Origin: Candidatus Gastranaerophilales bacterium
GTDB taxonomy: Bacteria; Cyanobacteriota; Vampirovibrionia; Gastranaerophilales; Gastranaerophilaceae
Length of the DNA: 64,000 bases
Assembly: GCA_944325945.1 (NCBI GenBank)
Contig: CALVBW010000031.1
Span: 111,442-175,441, forward strand
Direction of reading: 5' to 3'
Position 1 is the first letter of the stretch, and the number at the start of each line of letters is the position of its first letter. Both the position numbers and the translations under genes were made by a program. Of the stretch, positions 39,722-47,350 are shown piece by piece. The notes beneath the pieces are model-generated. The model had not been told where the DNA came from and searched no databases. It worked only from the letters and a program-made list of their open reading frames with translations.

Positions 39722-40402
39722 ATGCAAAAAATATGTAATACTACAAAAAAATTTAAAGCCTTTACCTTGGCGGAAGTTTTAATAACTCTTGGTATAATAG
39801 GGGTCGTTGCAGCTATGACAATACCGACTTTAATTGCTAATTACCAGAAAAAGGTTTTGACAACACAATTACAAAGAACCTATGCTCTTCTGGCAAATGC
39901 CTCAAAAATGTTGATGGCTCAAGAACAGGTTGATCTTCTTGACAAGACTTATTTAGCGAATGATCCTGAAAGATTTTTGAAAGAGCATTTTAAAATTGTT
40001 CAAGATTGTACTGGAAATAATCTTAAAAAATGTTATGTTGAGCATTATAAAGATATAAACGGCGATGTTTCGAGATTTGCTCCTGAAACAGGGGGGTATT
40101 GTTTCGGACTTAACAATGGTACAAGTTTATGTGTTAGCCGTATGGAAAAATACGATTGGGATGCCACCGAATATCATGCCCACTCACATGTTACAGTGGA
40201 TGTTAATGGTTTAGCCGGTCCAAATCAGGCAGGGCGTGACTTTTTTACATTTTATCTTTATAGTGATGGTACCATAGGGGAGAGCTATAATTCAACAAGG
40301 GAAGACTTATGCTTGGATAATTTAGGTGGAGCATCTGCAATATACGGGGCCCCAGGCTGCTTTGATAAAATAAAACATTCAAACTGGAAAATGGATTATT
40401 AA
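39722..40402 (+). CDS. Type IV prepilin-like protein
   Basis: 226 residues. A 13-residue basic leader (MQKICNTTKKFKA) is cut before FTLAEVLITLGIIGVVAAMTIPTLI, with Glu at +5. The long N-terminal helix continues to about residue 60, and the C-terminal domain has paired cysteines (CTGNNLKKCY, GGYCFGLNNGTSLC, DLCLD, GAPGCF) that probably form disulfides outside the cell. A perfect AAAGGAGGT site precedes the ATG, the strongest in the window. It is the normal-leader counterpart of the prepilin at 10886-12154. Function may be a major or minor pilin, or a secretion pseudopilin. Confidence 0.9.
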   Translation: MQKICNTTKKFKAFTLAEVLITLGIIGVVAAMTIPTLIANYQKKVLTTQLQRTYALLANASKMLMAQEQVDLLDKTYLANDPERFLKEHFKIVQDCTGNNLKKCYVEHYKDINGDVSRFAPETGGYCFGLNNGTSLCVSRMEKYDWDATEYHAHSHVTVDVNGLAGPNQAGRDFFTFYLYSDGTIGESYNSTREDLCLDNLGGASAIYGAPGCFDKIKHSNWKMDY

Positions 40403-40440
40403 AATCCAATAATCTTATTTTAAAGTTCTAATTTTCATGT

Positions 40441-40446
40441 TATAAT
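40441..40446 (+). promoter_or_regulatory. -10 box of a likely leaderless lptC promoter
   Basis: TATAAT ends seven bases before the lptC ATG, with a weak TTTAAA -35 box 17 bases upstream (40418-40423). No Shine-Dalgarno is present. Confidence 0.55.
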
Positions 40447-40453
40447 AATTAAT

Positions 40454-41044
40454 ATGAACTGGTGGAGTAATTTAAGCAGGAAAAAGAAAGCTTATATAGG
40501 TGCATTTGTTGTGCTTGCATCTGTAATGGTGTGGGCATTTATCTCTGCCGGCGTCATTACTCACGATTTTAACAGAAGCCAGCTTTCGACAGATAAAGAC
40601 CGTCAGGAAGCCTTGATTAACGGTATAATTTTAACGGAAACCAAAAACGAAAAAAAATACTGGGAAATATATGGCGAAACAGGTTCTTATGACAGCAATA
40701 ACGGTGTGGCGGTTATGGATAATGTCATCGGGAATTTTTACAAAGAAAATGAAGTGGGGATGAGTTTTCAGTCCTCTAAAGGTACATATAATGCCAATAC
40801 AAAAATTATAATTTTATATCAGGATACTTTTATAGTTCTTGAAGACGGAACCACCTTAAATGCTGACAGGCTGCGATATGCAGGAAGCGATCAGCCTGTT
40901 ATTGCAACGGGAAATGTGAAAATTACCCGTGAGGATAATTTTGTGGCAACAGCTGATAAAGTTGAAATCAGCCCTGATTATGAACATTTTAAAATTTCAG
41001 GAAATACAACATCAAAAATATATGACACTAAGGAGACAAAATGA
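40454..41044 (+). CDS. lptC: LPS export periplasmic protein LptC
   Basis: 196 residues. One N-terminal membrane helix (about 13-33, AYIGAFVVLASVMVWAFISAG) and a periplasmic beta-jellyroll of the OstA type with repeated GxYxSNNGVAVMDNV, KGTYNANTKII and ATGNVKITRED motifs. LptC links the LptBFG transporter to LptA in carrying LPS to the outer membrane. It overlaps lptA by four bases, which supports the name. It implies LPS or a similar outer-membrane glycolipid. No ribosome-binding site is seen, and a TATAAT lies just upstream, so the mRNA may be leaderless. It opens a six-gene operon. Confidence 0.88.
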   Translation: MNWWSNLSRKKKAYIGAFVVLASVMVWAFISAGVITHDFNRSQLSTDKDRQEALINGIILTETKNEKKYWEIYGETGSYDSNNGVAVMDNVIGNFYKENEVGMSFQSSKGTYNANTKIIILYQDTFIVLEDGTTLNADRLRYAGSDQPVIATGNVKITREDNFVATADKVEISPDYEHFKISGNTTSKIYDTKETK

Positions 41045-42021
41045 AAAAGATACTGATAGCATTAACAGCGGTTATATTAACGGCAGGGATTGCGGTCAAA
41101 GCGTCCGATCTTGTTATAGATTCAAAAACTCAGAGTTATTCCGAAGCTGACAATAAGATTAAGTTTCAGGGTGATGTTAAAGTGTCAATCGACGATATGC
41201 GAGTTGAAGGGCAGACTGCAGACGTGAATGTTACAAAGGATCAACAGCTTGATACGGCAACTTTTTATGACAAACCGTATGCCTATGAAGTGAAAAAGAA
41301 TAAAAAACGCGAAGTTAAGGCAAATATTTTGAAAGTATCTTTGATAACCAAAATTATAAAAGCCGAAGGCGACACCCAATCCATTGTATATGAAGGCAAA
41401 ACACCTATTGTTGTTATAAATGCGGATTCACAGGAATACGATACAACCTCAGGCGTTATGGATGCAGACGGCACGGTTACCATTTTGTATAAAGATATTG
41501 AAACTTTTTCAAATCACGCCACCGTAAAAACAGATAAAAACGGTGACCTGAAAAATATTACGCTAATCGGCAATGCGAGAGTAAAAGAAAAAAATAACGA
41601 ATCTTTTGCCGATAAATTTGTTTATGATCCGGCAACGGAAATTCTGACCGCAACCGGCAATACAACTTCCAATGCTACAATGGAAGGCGGCGACAAGCTT
41701 GTTCTAAAATCAAATTATCAGGAATATAACAAAAAGAGAAATACTTATAACGCCAGCGGAAACGTCCATGTATGGTATCAGGATTATTACGCTGCGGGTC
41801 CGAAAATCACTTTTTACCCCGATAAGAAAACCGGCAAGCCCAATGAAATTTATTTTACGGGCAGATCAAGCATAACTCAGGGTGTGAGAACAATTTATGC
41901 CGACAAAATCAGAATGACAATCGAGCCGAAAGATTTTCAGGCAACAGGCAATACAAGAACGGTTATTAAAAATTTAGGTTCCGGAAACAGCGAAAATTCC
42001 GGTATGACACTCGGTTTATAA
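41041..42021 (+). CDS. lptA: LPS transport protein LptA (OstA-like)
   Basis: 326 residues, longer than E. coli LptA (185). A signal peptide (1-21, ILIALTAVILTAGIAVKA) leads to a periplasmic protein built of OstA-type repeats: DNKIKFQGDVKVSIDDMRVEG, VMDADGTVTILYKD, ILTATGNTTSNATMEGG, NTYNASGNVHVWYQDYYAAGPKITFYPD. The roughly doubled length suggests two jellyroll units, a longer bridge across the periplasm. It ends with a polar tail. The ATG overlaps the lptC stop. Confidence 0.88.
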   Translation: MKKILIALTAVILTAGIAVKASDLVIDSKTQSYSEADNKIKFQGDVKVSIDDMRVEGQTADVNVTKDQQLDTATFYDKPYAYEVKKNKKREVKANILKVSLITKIIKAEGDTQSIVYEGKTPIVVINADSQEYDTTSGVMDADGTVTILYKDIETFSNHATVKTDKNGDLKNITLIGNARVKEKNNESFADKFVYDPATEILTATGNTTSNATMEGGDKLVLKSNYQEYNKKRNTYNASGNVHVWYQDYYAAGPKITFYPDKKTGKPNEIYFTGRSSITQGVRTIYADKIRMTIEPKDFQATGNTRTVIKNLGSGNSENSGMTLGL

Positions 42022-42031
42022 AGGGAAAAAT

Positions 42032-42808
42032 ATGCAGGAACAACTGGAAAAAGCAATTGAATATTTTAAAAAACGCGATTGGGATAAGGCAATAGATACA
42101 TTCACGGCTATTCTGGAAAAAACTCCCGATAATGCGGAAATTTATAACAATCTGGCGCTTTGTTACGCCAATAAGGGAGATTACGAAAAAGCGGAGAAAA
42201 ATTTTCTTCACGCGCTTGAATTGAATCCTAAAATTGTGCAGGCATACATAAACCTTGCGGATATCTATTACCGTCAAAAAGATTTTGAACACGGTATCGG
42301 GCTTTTGAATACGGGGATTTACGAGCTGCCTGACGAATTAATTCTTTCTCATTATCTTGCGCGGTTTTATATGGAAGATGCAAGGCTGGATCTTGCAATT
42401 GATGAATTGGAGCAGATTTTGGAGCGCCAGCCCGATAATTACGATGCTTATTATGATTTAGGGAAAGTTCATTTTGAGCTGGGAAATTATCAGCTTGCAA
42501 TTGAAAATTTTGAAAATGTTCTTGAATACAAAGAGAACAATGAATTTGTCTATTATATTCTGGCACAGGCTTATGAGGCAAACGATGAAATCGACAAGGC
42601 AATCTCAAATTATCTGAAAGCAATTACGGTGAACGATAAATTTCATCCGGCATATAAAAGGGCTGGAATATTGTTTATGGCGCGCGGGGATTATGACGAT
42701 GCGATTGAGTATTTTGAAGATTACATAAAGCTTGACGTGCCGGAGGAAGAAATCGACAGCGTAAAGGCATTAATAGAAAAAGTTAAAAAGAAAAGAGATG
42801 AAAAGTAA
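42032..42808 (+). CDS. Tetratricopeptide-repeat protein
   Basis: 258 residues with no signal peptide. About seven TPR units of 34 residues are visible, for example WDKAIDTFTAILEKTPDNAEIYNNLALCYANKGDYEKAEKNFLHALELNPK, and repeats near 105, 140 and 172 follow the same AxxxY..G pattern. TPRs are protein-binding scaffolds; the partner is unknown. It sits between lptA and dprA in the operon, overlapping dprA by 11 bases. A link to LPS assembly or to DNA uptake cannot be chosen from sequence. Confidence 0.9.
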   Translation: MQEQLEKAIEYFKKRDWDKAIDTFTAILEKTPDNAEIYNNLALCYANKGDYEKAEKNFLHALELNPKIVQAYINLADIYYRQKDFEHGIGLLNTGIYELPDELILSHYLARFYMEDARLDLAIDELEQILERQPDNYDAYYDLGKVHFELGNYQLAIENFENVLEYKENNEFVYYILAQAYEANDEIDKAISNYLKAITVNDKFHPAYKRAGILFMARGDYDDAIEYFEDYIKLDVPEEEIDSVKALIEKVKKKRDEK

Positions 42809-43880
42809 ATACTGGGTTGCGCTGTCGTCAATAGAGCAGATAGACAGCGGGTTTATAAAAAGATTATATAATTATTTCGGGGATATAGAGGCGGCATTCA
42901 AGGCGTCACGGCTTGATTTGATGAATATTGACGGATTAAATATCAAGAAAGCCGAAAATTTTTTGGCACTGCGCGATAAAGTTAATCCTGATAAGGCTCT
43001 GGAAGAAGTCACCCGTCGGAACATAAAATATTTGACGCTTGAGGATGAAAATTATCCCGTAATGCTCAAGAATATTTCGGATCCGCCTGCGGTATTGTAT
43101 TATAAAGGAAGCCTTGATATTTGTAATCTCGAAAAAACTCTTGCGGTTGTGGGCTCAAGACGTGCAAGTTACAGCGCAAAAGAGGAGTTGAGCAAGATTA
43201 TTTCGCAATTTGCCGGAACAGATATCTGTATAGTGTCGGGATTGGCTGCGGGAATTGATTCCGAGGCACATTTGTCGGCGCTTAACAATAACCTTAAAAC
43301 AATCGGCGTAATCGCAAGCGGGCTGGATTTTTTCTACCCGACTAGCAACAAACACCTTTATGAAAGGATAGAGAACGGCAACGGCGCTGTCGTGAGCGAA
43401 TATTTCCCGACATTTGAACCTTTGAAATTCAGATTTCCGCATAGAAACAGAATTGTATCGGGGCTTTCTTACGGAACCCTTGTGGCAGAAGCGTCTTTGA
43501 AAAGCGGTGCATTGATTACCGCAAACTTAACGCTTGAACAGGGCAGAGAATTAATGTGCATGCCGGGGTTGATTTCCAATCCCAATACCGAAGGGATTTA
43601 CAAACTCCTCAAAAACGGCGCAACTCTTGTAACTTCAGCCGAAGATATTTTGAACGCGCTTAACTGGGAAATTAAAAAAATGCCGCTGCAAACGGAACTT
43701 CCGTTATTGAGTAAAAATGAAACAATTATCCTAAAAGCTCTTGAAATAGAGGAAAAAGGGGTGGATGAATTGATTTCGATTACAGGAATGAGTGTTGAAA
43801 ATTTATTGACGGACTTGACAACCATGGAGCTTAAAGGCATAATAAAACAAGTCGGTTCAGACAGATATAAAAAGGTATAA
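42798..43880 (+). CDS. dprA: DNA-processing protein DprA (Smf)
   Basis: 360 residues. Loads RecA on incoming single-stranded DNA during natural transformation. The Rossmann-like core is clear: LAVVGSRRASYSAKEEL, IVSGLAAGIDSEAHLSAL, TIGVIASGLDFFYPTSN, VSEYFP, FPHRNRIVSGLSYGTLVAEASLKSGALITA, GRELMCMPG. A helix-hairpin-helix-like N-terminus (MNIDGLNIKKAENF) and a C-terminal winged-helix of about 65 residues complete it. The gene is widespread also in non-transformable bacteria. With the pilins in the window it hints at, but does not prove, natural competence. It is followed two bases later by topA. Confidence 0.95.
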   Translation: MKSKYWVALSSIEQIDSGFIKRLYNYFGDIEAAFKASRLDLMNIDGLNIKKAENFLALRDKVNPDKALEEVTRRNIKYLTLEDENYPVMLKNISDPPAVLYYKGSLDICNLEKTLAVVGSRRASYSAKEELSKIISQFAGTDICIVSGLAAGIDSEAHLSALNNNLKTIGVIASGLDFFYPTSNKHLYERIENGNGAVVSEYFPTFEPLKFRFPHRNRIVSGLSYGTLVAEASLKSGALITANLTLEQGRELMCMPGLISNPNTEGIYKLLKNGATLVTSAEDILNALNWEIKKMPLQTELPLLSKNETIILKALEIEEKGVDELISITGMSVENLLTDLTTMELKGIIKQVGSDRYKKV

Positions 43881-43882
43881 TC

Positions 43883-46165
43883 GTGGCAGAAACAGCTAAA
43901 AAAAAGAAAGAAAAATCGTTAGTAATCGTAGAGTCTCCCGCAAAATCAAAAACAATCAAAAAAATTCTGGGGGACGGATACCAGATTGAGGCGAGTTTCG
44001 GGCATATAAGGAATTTACCCACTAAAGACCCGAAAACCGACAACCTCGGATTTGATGTGGATAACAATTTTGAACCGAAATTTGAGATTATCCCGGGCAA
44101 AAAAGCTGTTGTGAAAAAGTTAAACGATCTGGCGCAAAAGTTTGATAAAATTTATATCGCCTCCGACCCCGACCGCGAGGGAGAAGCTATTGCCTGGCAT
44201 GTAAGACAGGTTTTGAAAGTTCCCGACGAAAAAATTAAAAGAATTGAATTTAACGAAATCACCCCGAAAGCCGTAAAATATTCCGTAGAACACCCAAGAA
44301 TGATTAATATGGATATGGTTCAGGCGCAGCAGACAAGACAAATTCTCGACAAGCTTGTGGGATACAAGTTAAGCCCTGTTTTGTGGAAGCAGATGGGAAA
44401 TTACAATCTCTCCGCAGGCCGCGTTCAGTCTGTTGCATTGAGAATGATTTGCGAACGCGAGGACGAAATTGAAGCATTTGTTCCGCAGGAATACTGGTCA
44501 ATCCACGCGGAGCTTGCTAAAGACGGAAAAGTTTTTGAGGCGGAAGTCGCAAAATACAAAGACAAACCCGTTGAAAAAAATATAAAAAACGAAGAAGAAG
44601 CACAAAAAATTGTCGATTATCTTAAAAATTCCGACTTTTTGGTGTCAAAAGTTACCAATAAATCAACAAAACGCAAACCTACCGCGCCTTTTATAACATC
44701 CACCCTTCAGCGTGCAGCAAGTTCAAAACTCGGTTTCGGGGTTCAAAAAACAATGCAGGTTGCGCAAAGACTTTATGAAGGTATAGAGCTTGAATCAGGC
44801 GCAGTCGGGCTTATCACTTATATGAGAACTGACAGTACAAGGGTGTCTGATGACGCAATGGCAATGGCAAAGGATTTTATCCTGAATAATTTCGGCGAAA
44901 AATATTACCCCGAAACCCCGAATATTTACGTCAAAGGCAAACAAAACGTTCAGGACGCGCACGAGGCAATTCGTCCCTCTTACCCCGAAAGAACGCCCGA
45001 AAGCATTAAGCAATACCTTGATAATGACCAGTACAGATTGTATAAATTAATCTGGGACAAATTTATGTCCTCTCAGATGGCAAATGCCGAAATCGCAAAT
45101 AAATCAATTGAGATTACGGCAGGCGATTACACGTTAAGAGCAGGCACAAGCAAGGTTACCTTTGACGGATTTTTGAAATTATATAATGACGCCGAAGAGG
45201 AAAAGGTTGAAGATTCAAAAATTCCGGATCTTGAAAAAGGCGACAGGGTTGATTGTAATAAAATAACCCCGAAACAACACTTTACCCAGCCGCCTCCGAG
45301 ATATAACGAAGCATCTTTGGTCAAAGCTCTGGAAGAATACGGAATAGGGCGTCCGTCAACTTATGCGACGATTATTACGGTAATTCAGACCCGCAAATAC
45401 GTTGAAAAACGCGATAAAGCACTTCATCCGACAATTTTGGGACGTGCTGTTTCAAAACAGCTTGTTACACAGTTTTCCGACATTATGGATTACAAGTTCA
45501 CAGCAGGCATGGAAGAAAAACTTGACAAAATCGCCGACAAAAAAGCTGTCTGGAACAAGGTTTTGAAGGATTTTTACGACCCGTTTATGGAGGAAGTAAA
45601 TTCCGTTATGAAAACCGCGAAAAAAATTAACATAGAAACCGGTATCAATTGCCCGAACTGCGGAAAGCCGATGGTTGTGAGAACAAGCAAATTCGGTACA
45701 CAATTTCTGGGCTGCTCAGGCTATCCCGATTGCAAAACCGTTATGTCAATGAATGTTTTATCCGAACAAAATGAAGAAAATACGGAAACTCCGCCGGAAG
45801 AAATTTGCGAAGAAAAGTGCGAAAAATGCGGGTCAGATATGGTATTCAAAACAGGTCCTTACGGCAAATATCTTGAATGTACCAATCAAAACTGCAAGCA
45901 CAGAAAGCCTTACCATAAATCAACAGGGGTCAAATGCCCCAAATGCGGAAAAGGTGTTATAGTTGAACGCAAATCCAAGCGCGGTACGGTATTTTACGGC
46001 TGTAATCAGTATCCTGAGTGCGATTTTGTACTCTGGAACGAACCTACCGGAGAAGTTTGCCCCAAATGCGGATCGCTTCTGGTTAAAAAAGTTTTGAAAA
46101 ACGGCGATACAATTGTCTGCTCAAAGTGCGCATACAAAAAAGAGGCTGAAGAAAATGCTGAATAA
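43883..46165 (+). CDS. topA: DNA topoisomerase I
   Basis: 760 residues, GTG start. Type IA enzyme that relaxes negative supercoils. TOPRIM domain (SLVIVESPAKSKTIKKILG; ASDPDREGEAIAWHV with the metal aspartates), catalytic tyrosine near residue 313 in GLITYMRTDSTRVS, then the IGRPSTYATII motif. The C-terminus carries four zinc-ribbon units: CPNCGKPMVVR..CSGYPDC, CEKCGSDMVFK..CTNQNC, CPKCGKGVIVE..CNQYPEC and CPKCGSLLVKK..CSKC. Its 3' end overlaps the start of aroE by 11 bases. The pair dprA-topA is adjacent in many bacteria. Confidence 0.97.
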   Translation: MAETAKKKKEKSLVIVESPAKSKTIKKILGDGYQIEASFGHIRNLPTKDPKTDNLGFDVDNNFEPKFEIIPGKKAVVKKLNDLAQKFDKIYIASDPDREGEAIAWHVRQVLKVPDEKIKRIEFNEITPKAVKYSVEHPRMINMDMVQAQQTRQILDKLVGYKLSPVLWKQMGNYNLSAGRVQSVALRMICEREDEIEAFVPQEYWSIHAELAKDGKVFEAEVAKYKDKPVEKNIKNEEEAQKIVDYLKNSDFLVSKVTNKSTKRKPTAPFITSTLQRAASSKLGFGVQKTMQVAQRLYEGIELESGAVGLITYMRTDSTRVSDDAMAMAKDFILNNFGEKYYPETPNIYVKGKQNVQDAHEAIRPSYPERTPESIKQYLDNDQYRLYKLIWDKFMSSQMANAEIANKSIEITAGDYTLRAGTSKVTFDGFLKLYNDAEEEKVEDSKIPDLEKGDRVDCNKITPKQHFTQPPPRYNEASLVKALEEYGIGRPSTYATIITVIQTRKYVEKRDKALHPTILGRAVSKQLVTQFSDIMDYKFTAGMEEKLDKIADKKAVWNKVLKDFYDPFMEEVNSVMKTAKKINIETGINCPNCGKPMVVRTSKFGTQFLGCSGYPDCKTVMSMNVLSEQNEENTETPPEEICEEKCEKCGSDMVFKTGPYGKYLECTNQNCKHRKPYHKSTGVKCPKCGKGVIVERKSKRGTVFYGCNQYPECDFVLWNEPTGEVCPKCGSLLVKKVLKNGDTIVCSKCAYKKEAEENAE

Positions 46166-47243
46166 AGACCTTTACGAAAGATATTTACAGAAAAAAGCAA
46201 AAAAACTGGGAATTTCCGTTGAAGAACTCAAAGGCGGATCAATGCAGCCATCAAAGCCTGTTGAGGAGCCGCAGTATCAATCAGTTCAGCCGCCTCAGCC
46301 AGTACAGCCTGTTGAGCCGGTTAATCCGGTACCGCAGTCTTATCAGGCACCGACAGAGCCTGTTTTGACTCAAAATTACGAGCCGCAAATTCTGGACCGC
46401 CGTGAAAATAAATTCTGTGTAATCGGTTATCCGCTGGGGCATTCGCTTTCGTCCGTAATTCATAACGCAGGATTCAAAAGCCTCGGGCTTGATGCAAGTT
46501 ATGAAACACTTGAAACTCCGCCGGAAACGCTTGTTGAAAGAATTAAATATCTGAAAAATAATAATTACAAAGGTTTTAACGTTACAATACCTTTGAAACT
46601 TCCGGTGGCACTTTTTATTGACGAAGTTGACAAATACGCGGATATTGCAAGTGCCATAAATACGGTTATCATAAACCCTGACAGAACCATGAAGGGTTAT
46701 AATACGGACGTTATCGGGTTTAAAAACGCAATACCCGAGGACTTTAATCTGACAGGAAAAGTCGCGGGAATTTTGGGAACCGGCGGGGCTGCGCATGCGG
46801 CATCAGTTGCGCTCGCGGATTCAAATGTAAAAGAAATCCGTTTTTACACAAGAAGTATTCCAAACTCGCTGGAATTGTTGACATATATGCGTAAAGTTTT
46901 CCCGAAAGTTAAATTTGATGCCTATCAGATAGAATACATCAGAGATCTGTCAATGGTGGATATTCTTGTAAACACAACCCCTATCGGTATGCTCGGACGC
47001 TCTGCCGATATGACTCCTGTTGAAAAGCCGCAGTTGATGACGCTTCCTCAAGGTGCGCTTGTTTATGACGTTATTTATAACCCGAAAAATACAGTTTTAT
47101 TAAAGCTTGCGCAGGAACTCGGCTACAAAACCGTGAACGGAGTTGATATGTTTATCGGACAGGCTGCTGCCGCGGAAGAAATCTGGACAGGCAGAAAACC
47201 CAACACTGATTTGATGAAAATAGCACTTCTTGAAGCTTTGTGA
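46155..47243 (+). CDS. aroE: Shikimate dehydrogenase with an unusual N-terminal extension
   Basis: 362 residues from the ATG at 46155, chosen because GAGG precedes it at a workable distance; the frame is open further up inside topA. AroE proper (FCVIGYPLGHSLSSVIHNAGF, NVTIPLKLPVALF with the catalytic Lys, GYNTDVIGF, GILGTGGAAHAASVAL, NTTPIGML, YDVIYNP) begins near residue 91. It reduces 3-dehydroshikimate in aromatic amino-acid synthesis. The first 90 residues are extra: a charged helix (NKDLYERYLQKKAKKLGIS) and a disordered linker rich in Pro, Gln, Val and Glu. Standard AroE has about 270 residues. The extension may tether the enzyme to a partner; none is identified. Confidence 0.93.
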   Translation: MLNKDLYERYLQKKAKKLGISVEELKGGSMQPSKPVEEPQYQSVQPPQPVQPVEPVNPVPQSYQAPTEPVLTQNYEPQILDRRENKFCVIGYPLGHSLSSVIHNAGFKSLGLDASYETLETPPETLVERIKYLKNNNYKGFNVTIPLKLPVALFIDEVDKYADIASAINTVIINPDRTMKGYNTDVIGFKNAIPEDFNLTGKVAGILGTGGAAHAASVALADSNVKEIRFYTRSIPNSLELLTYMRKVFPKVKFDAYQIEYIRDLSMVDILVNTTPIGMLGRSADMTPVEKPQLMTLPQGALVYDVIYNPKNTVLLKLAQELGYKTVNGVDMFIGQAAAAEEIWTGRKPNTDLMKIALLEAL

Positions 47244-47257
47244 TAGCTCCATTATTT

Positions 47258-47330
47258 ATTGTTAATTTTTGTAACAATCCTGCCCGACAATATTAAAGAC
47301 AAAGACAAAAAGCACCGTAAACACATGTGT
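47258..47330. promoter_or_regulatory. Inverted repeats upstream of the 603-residue protein gene
   Basis: ATTGTTA/TAACAAT (7-bp arms, 47258-47278) and the perfect palindrome ACACATGTGT (47321-47330) lie in the 107-base gap. The second is next to a TATACA -10-like box. Possible operator sites. Confidence 0.4.
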
Positions 47331-47350
47331 ATACAAGTTGAAAGGAAACT

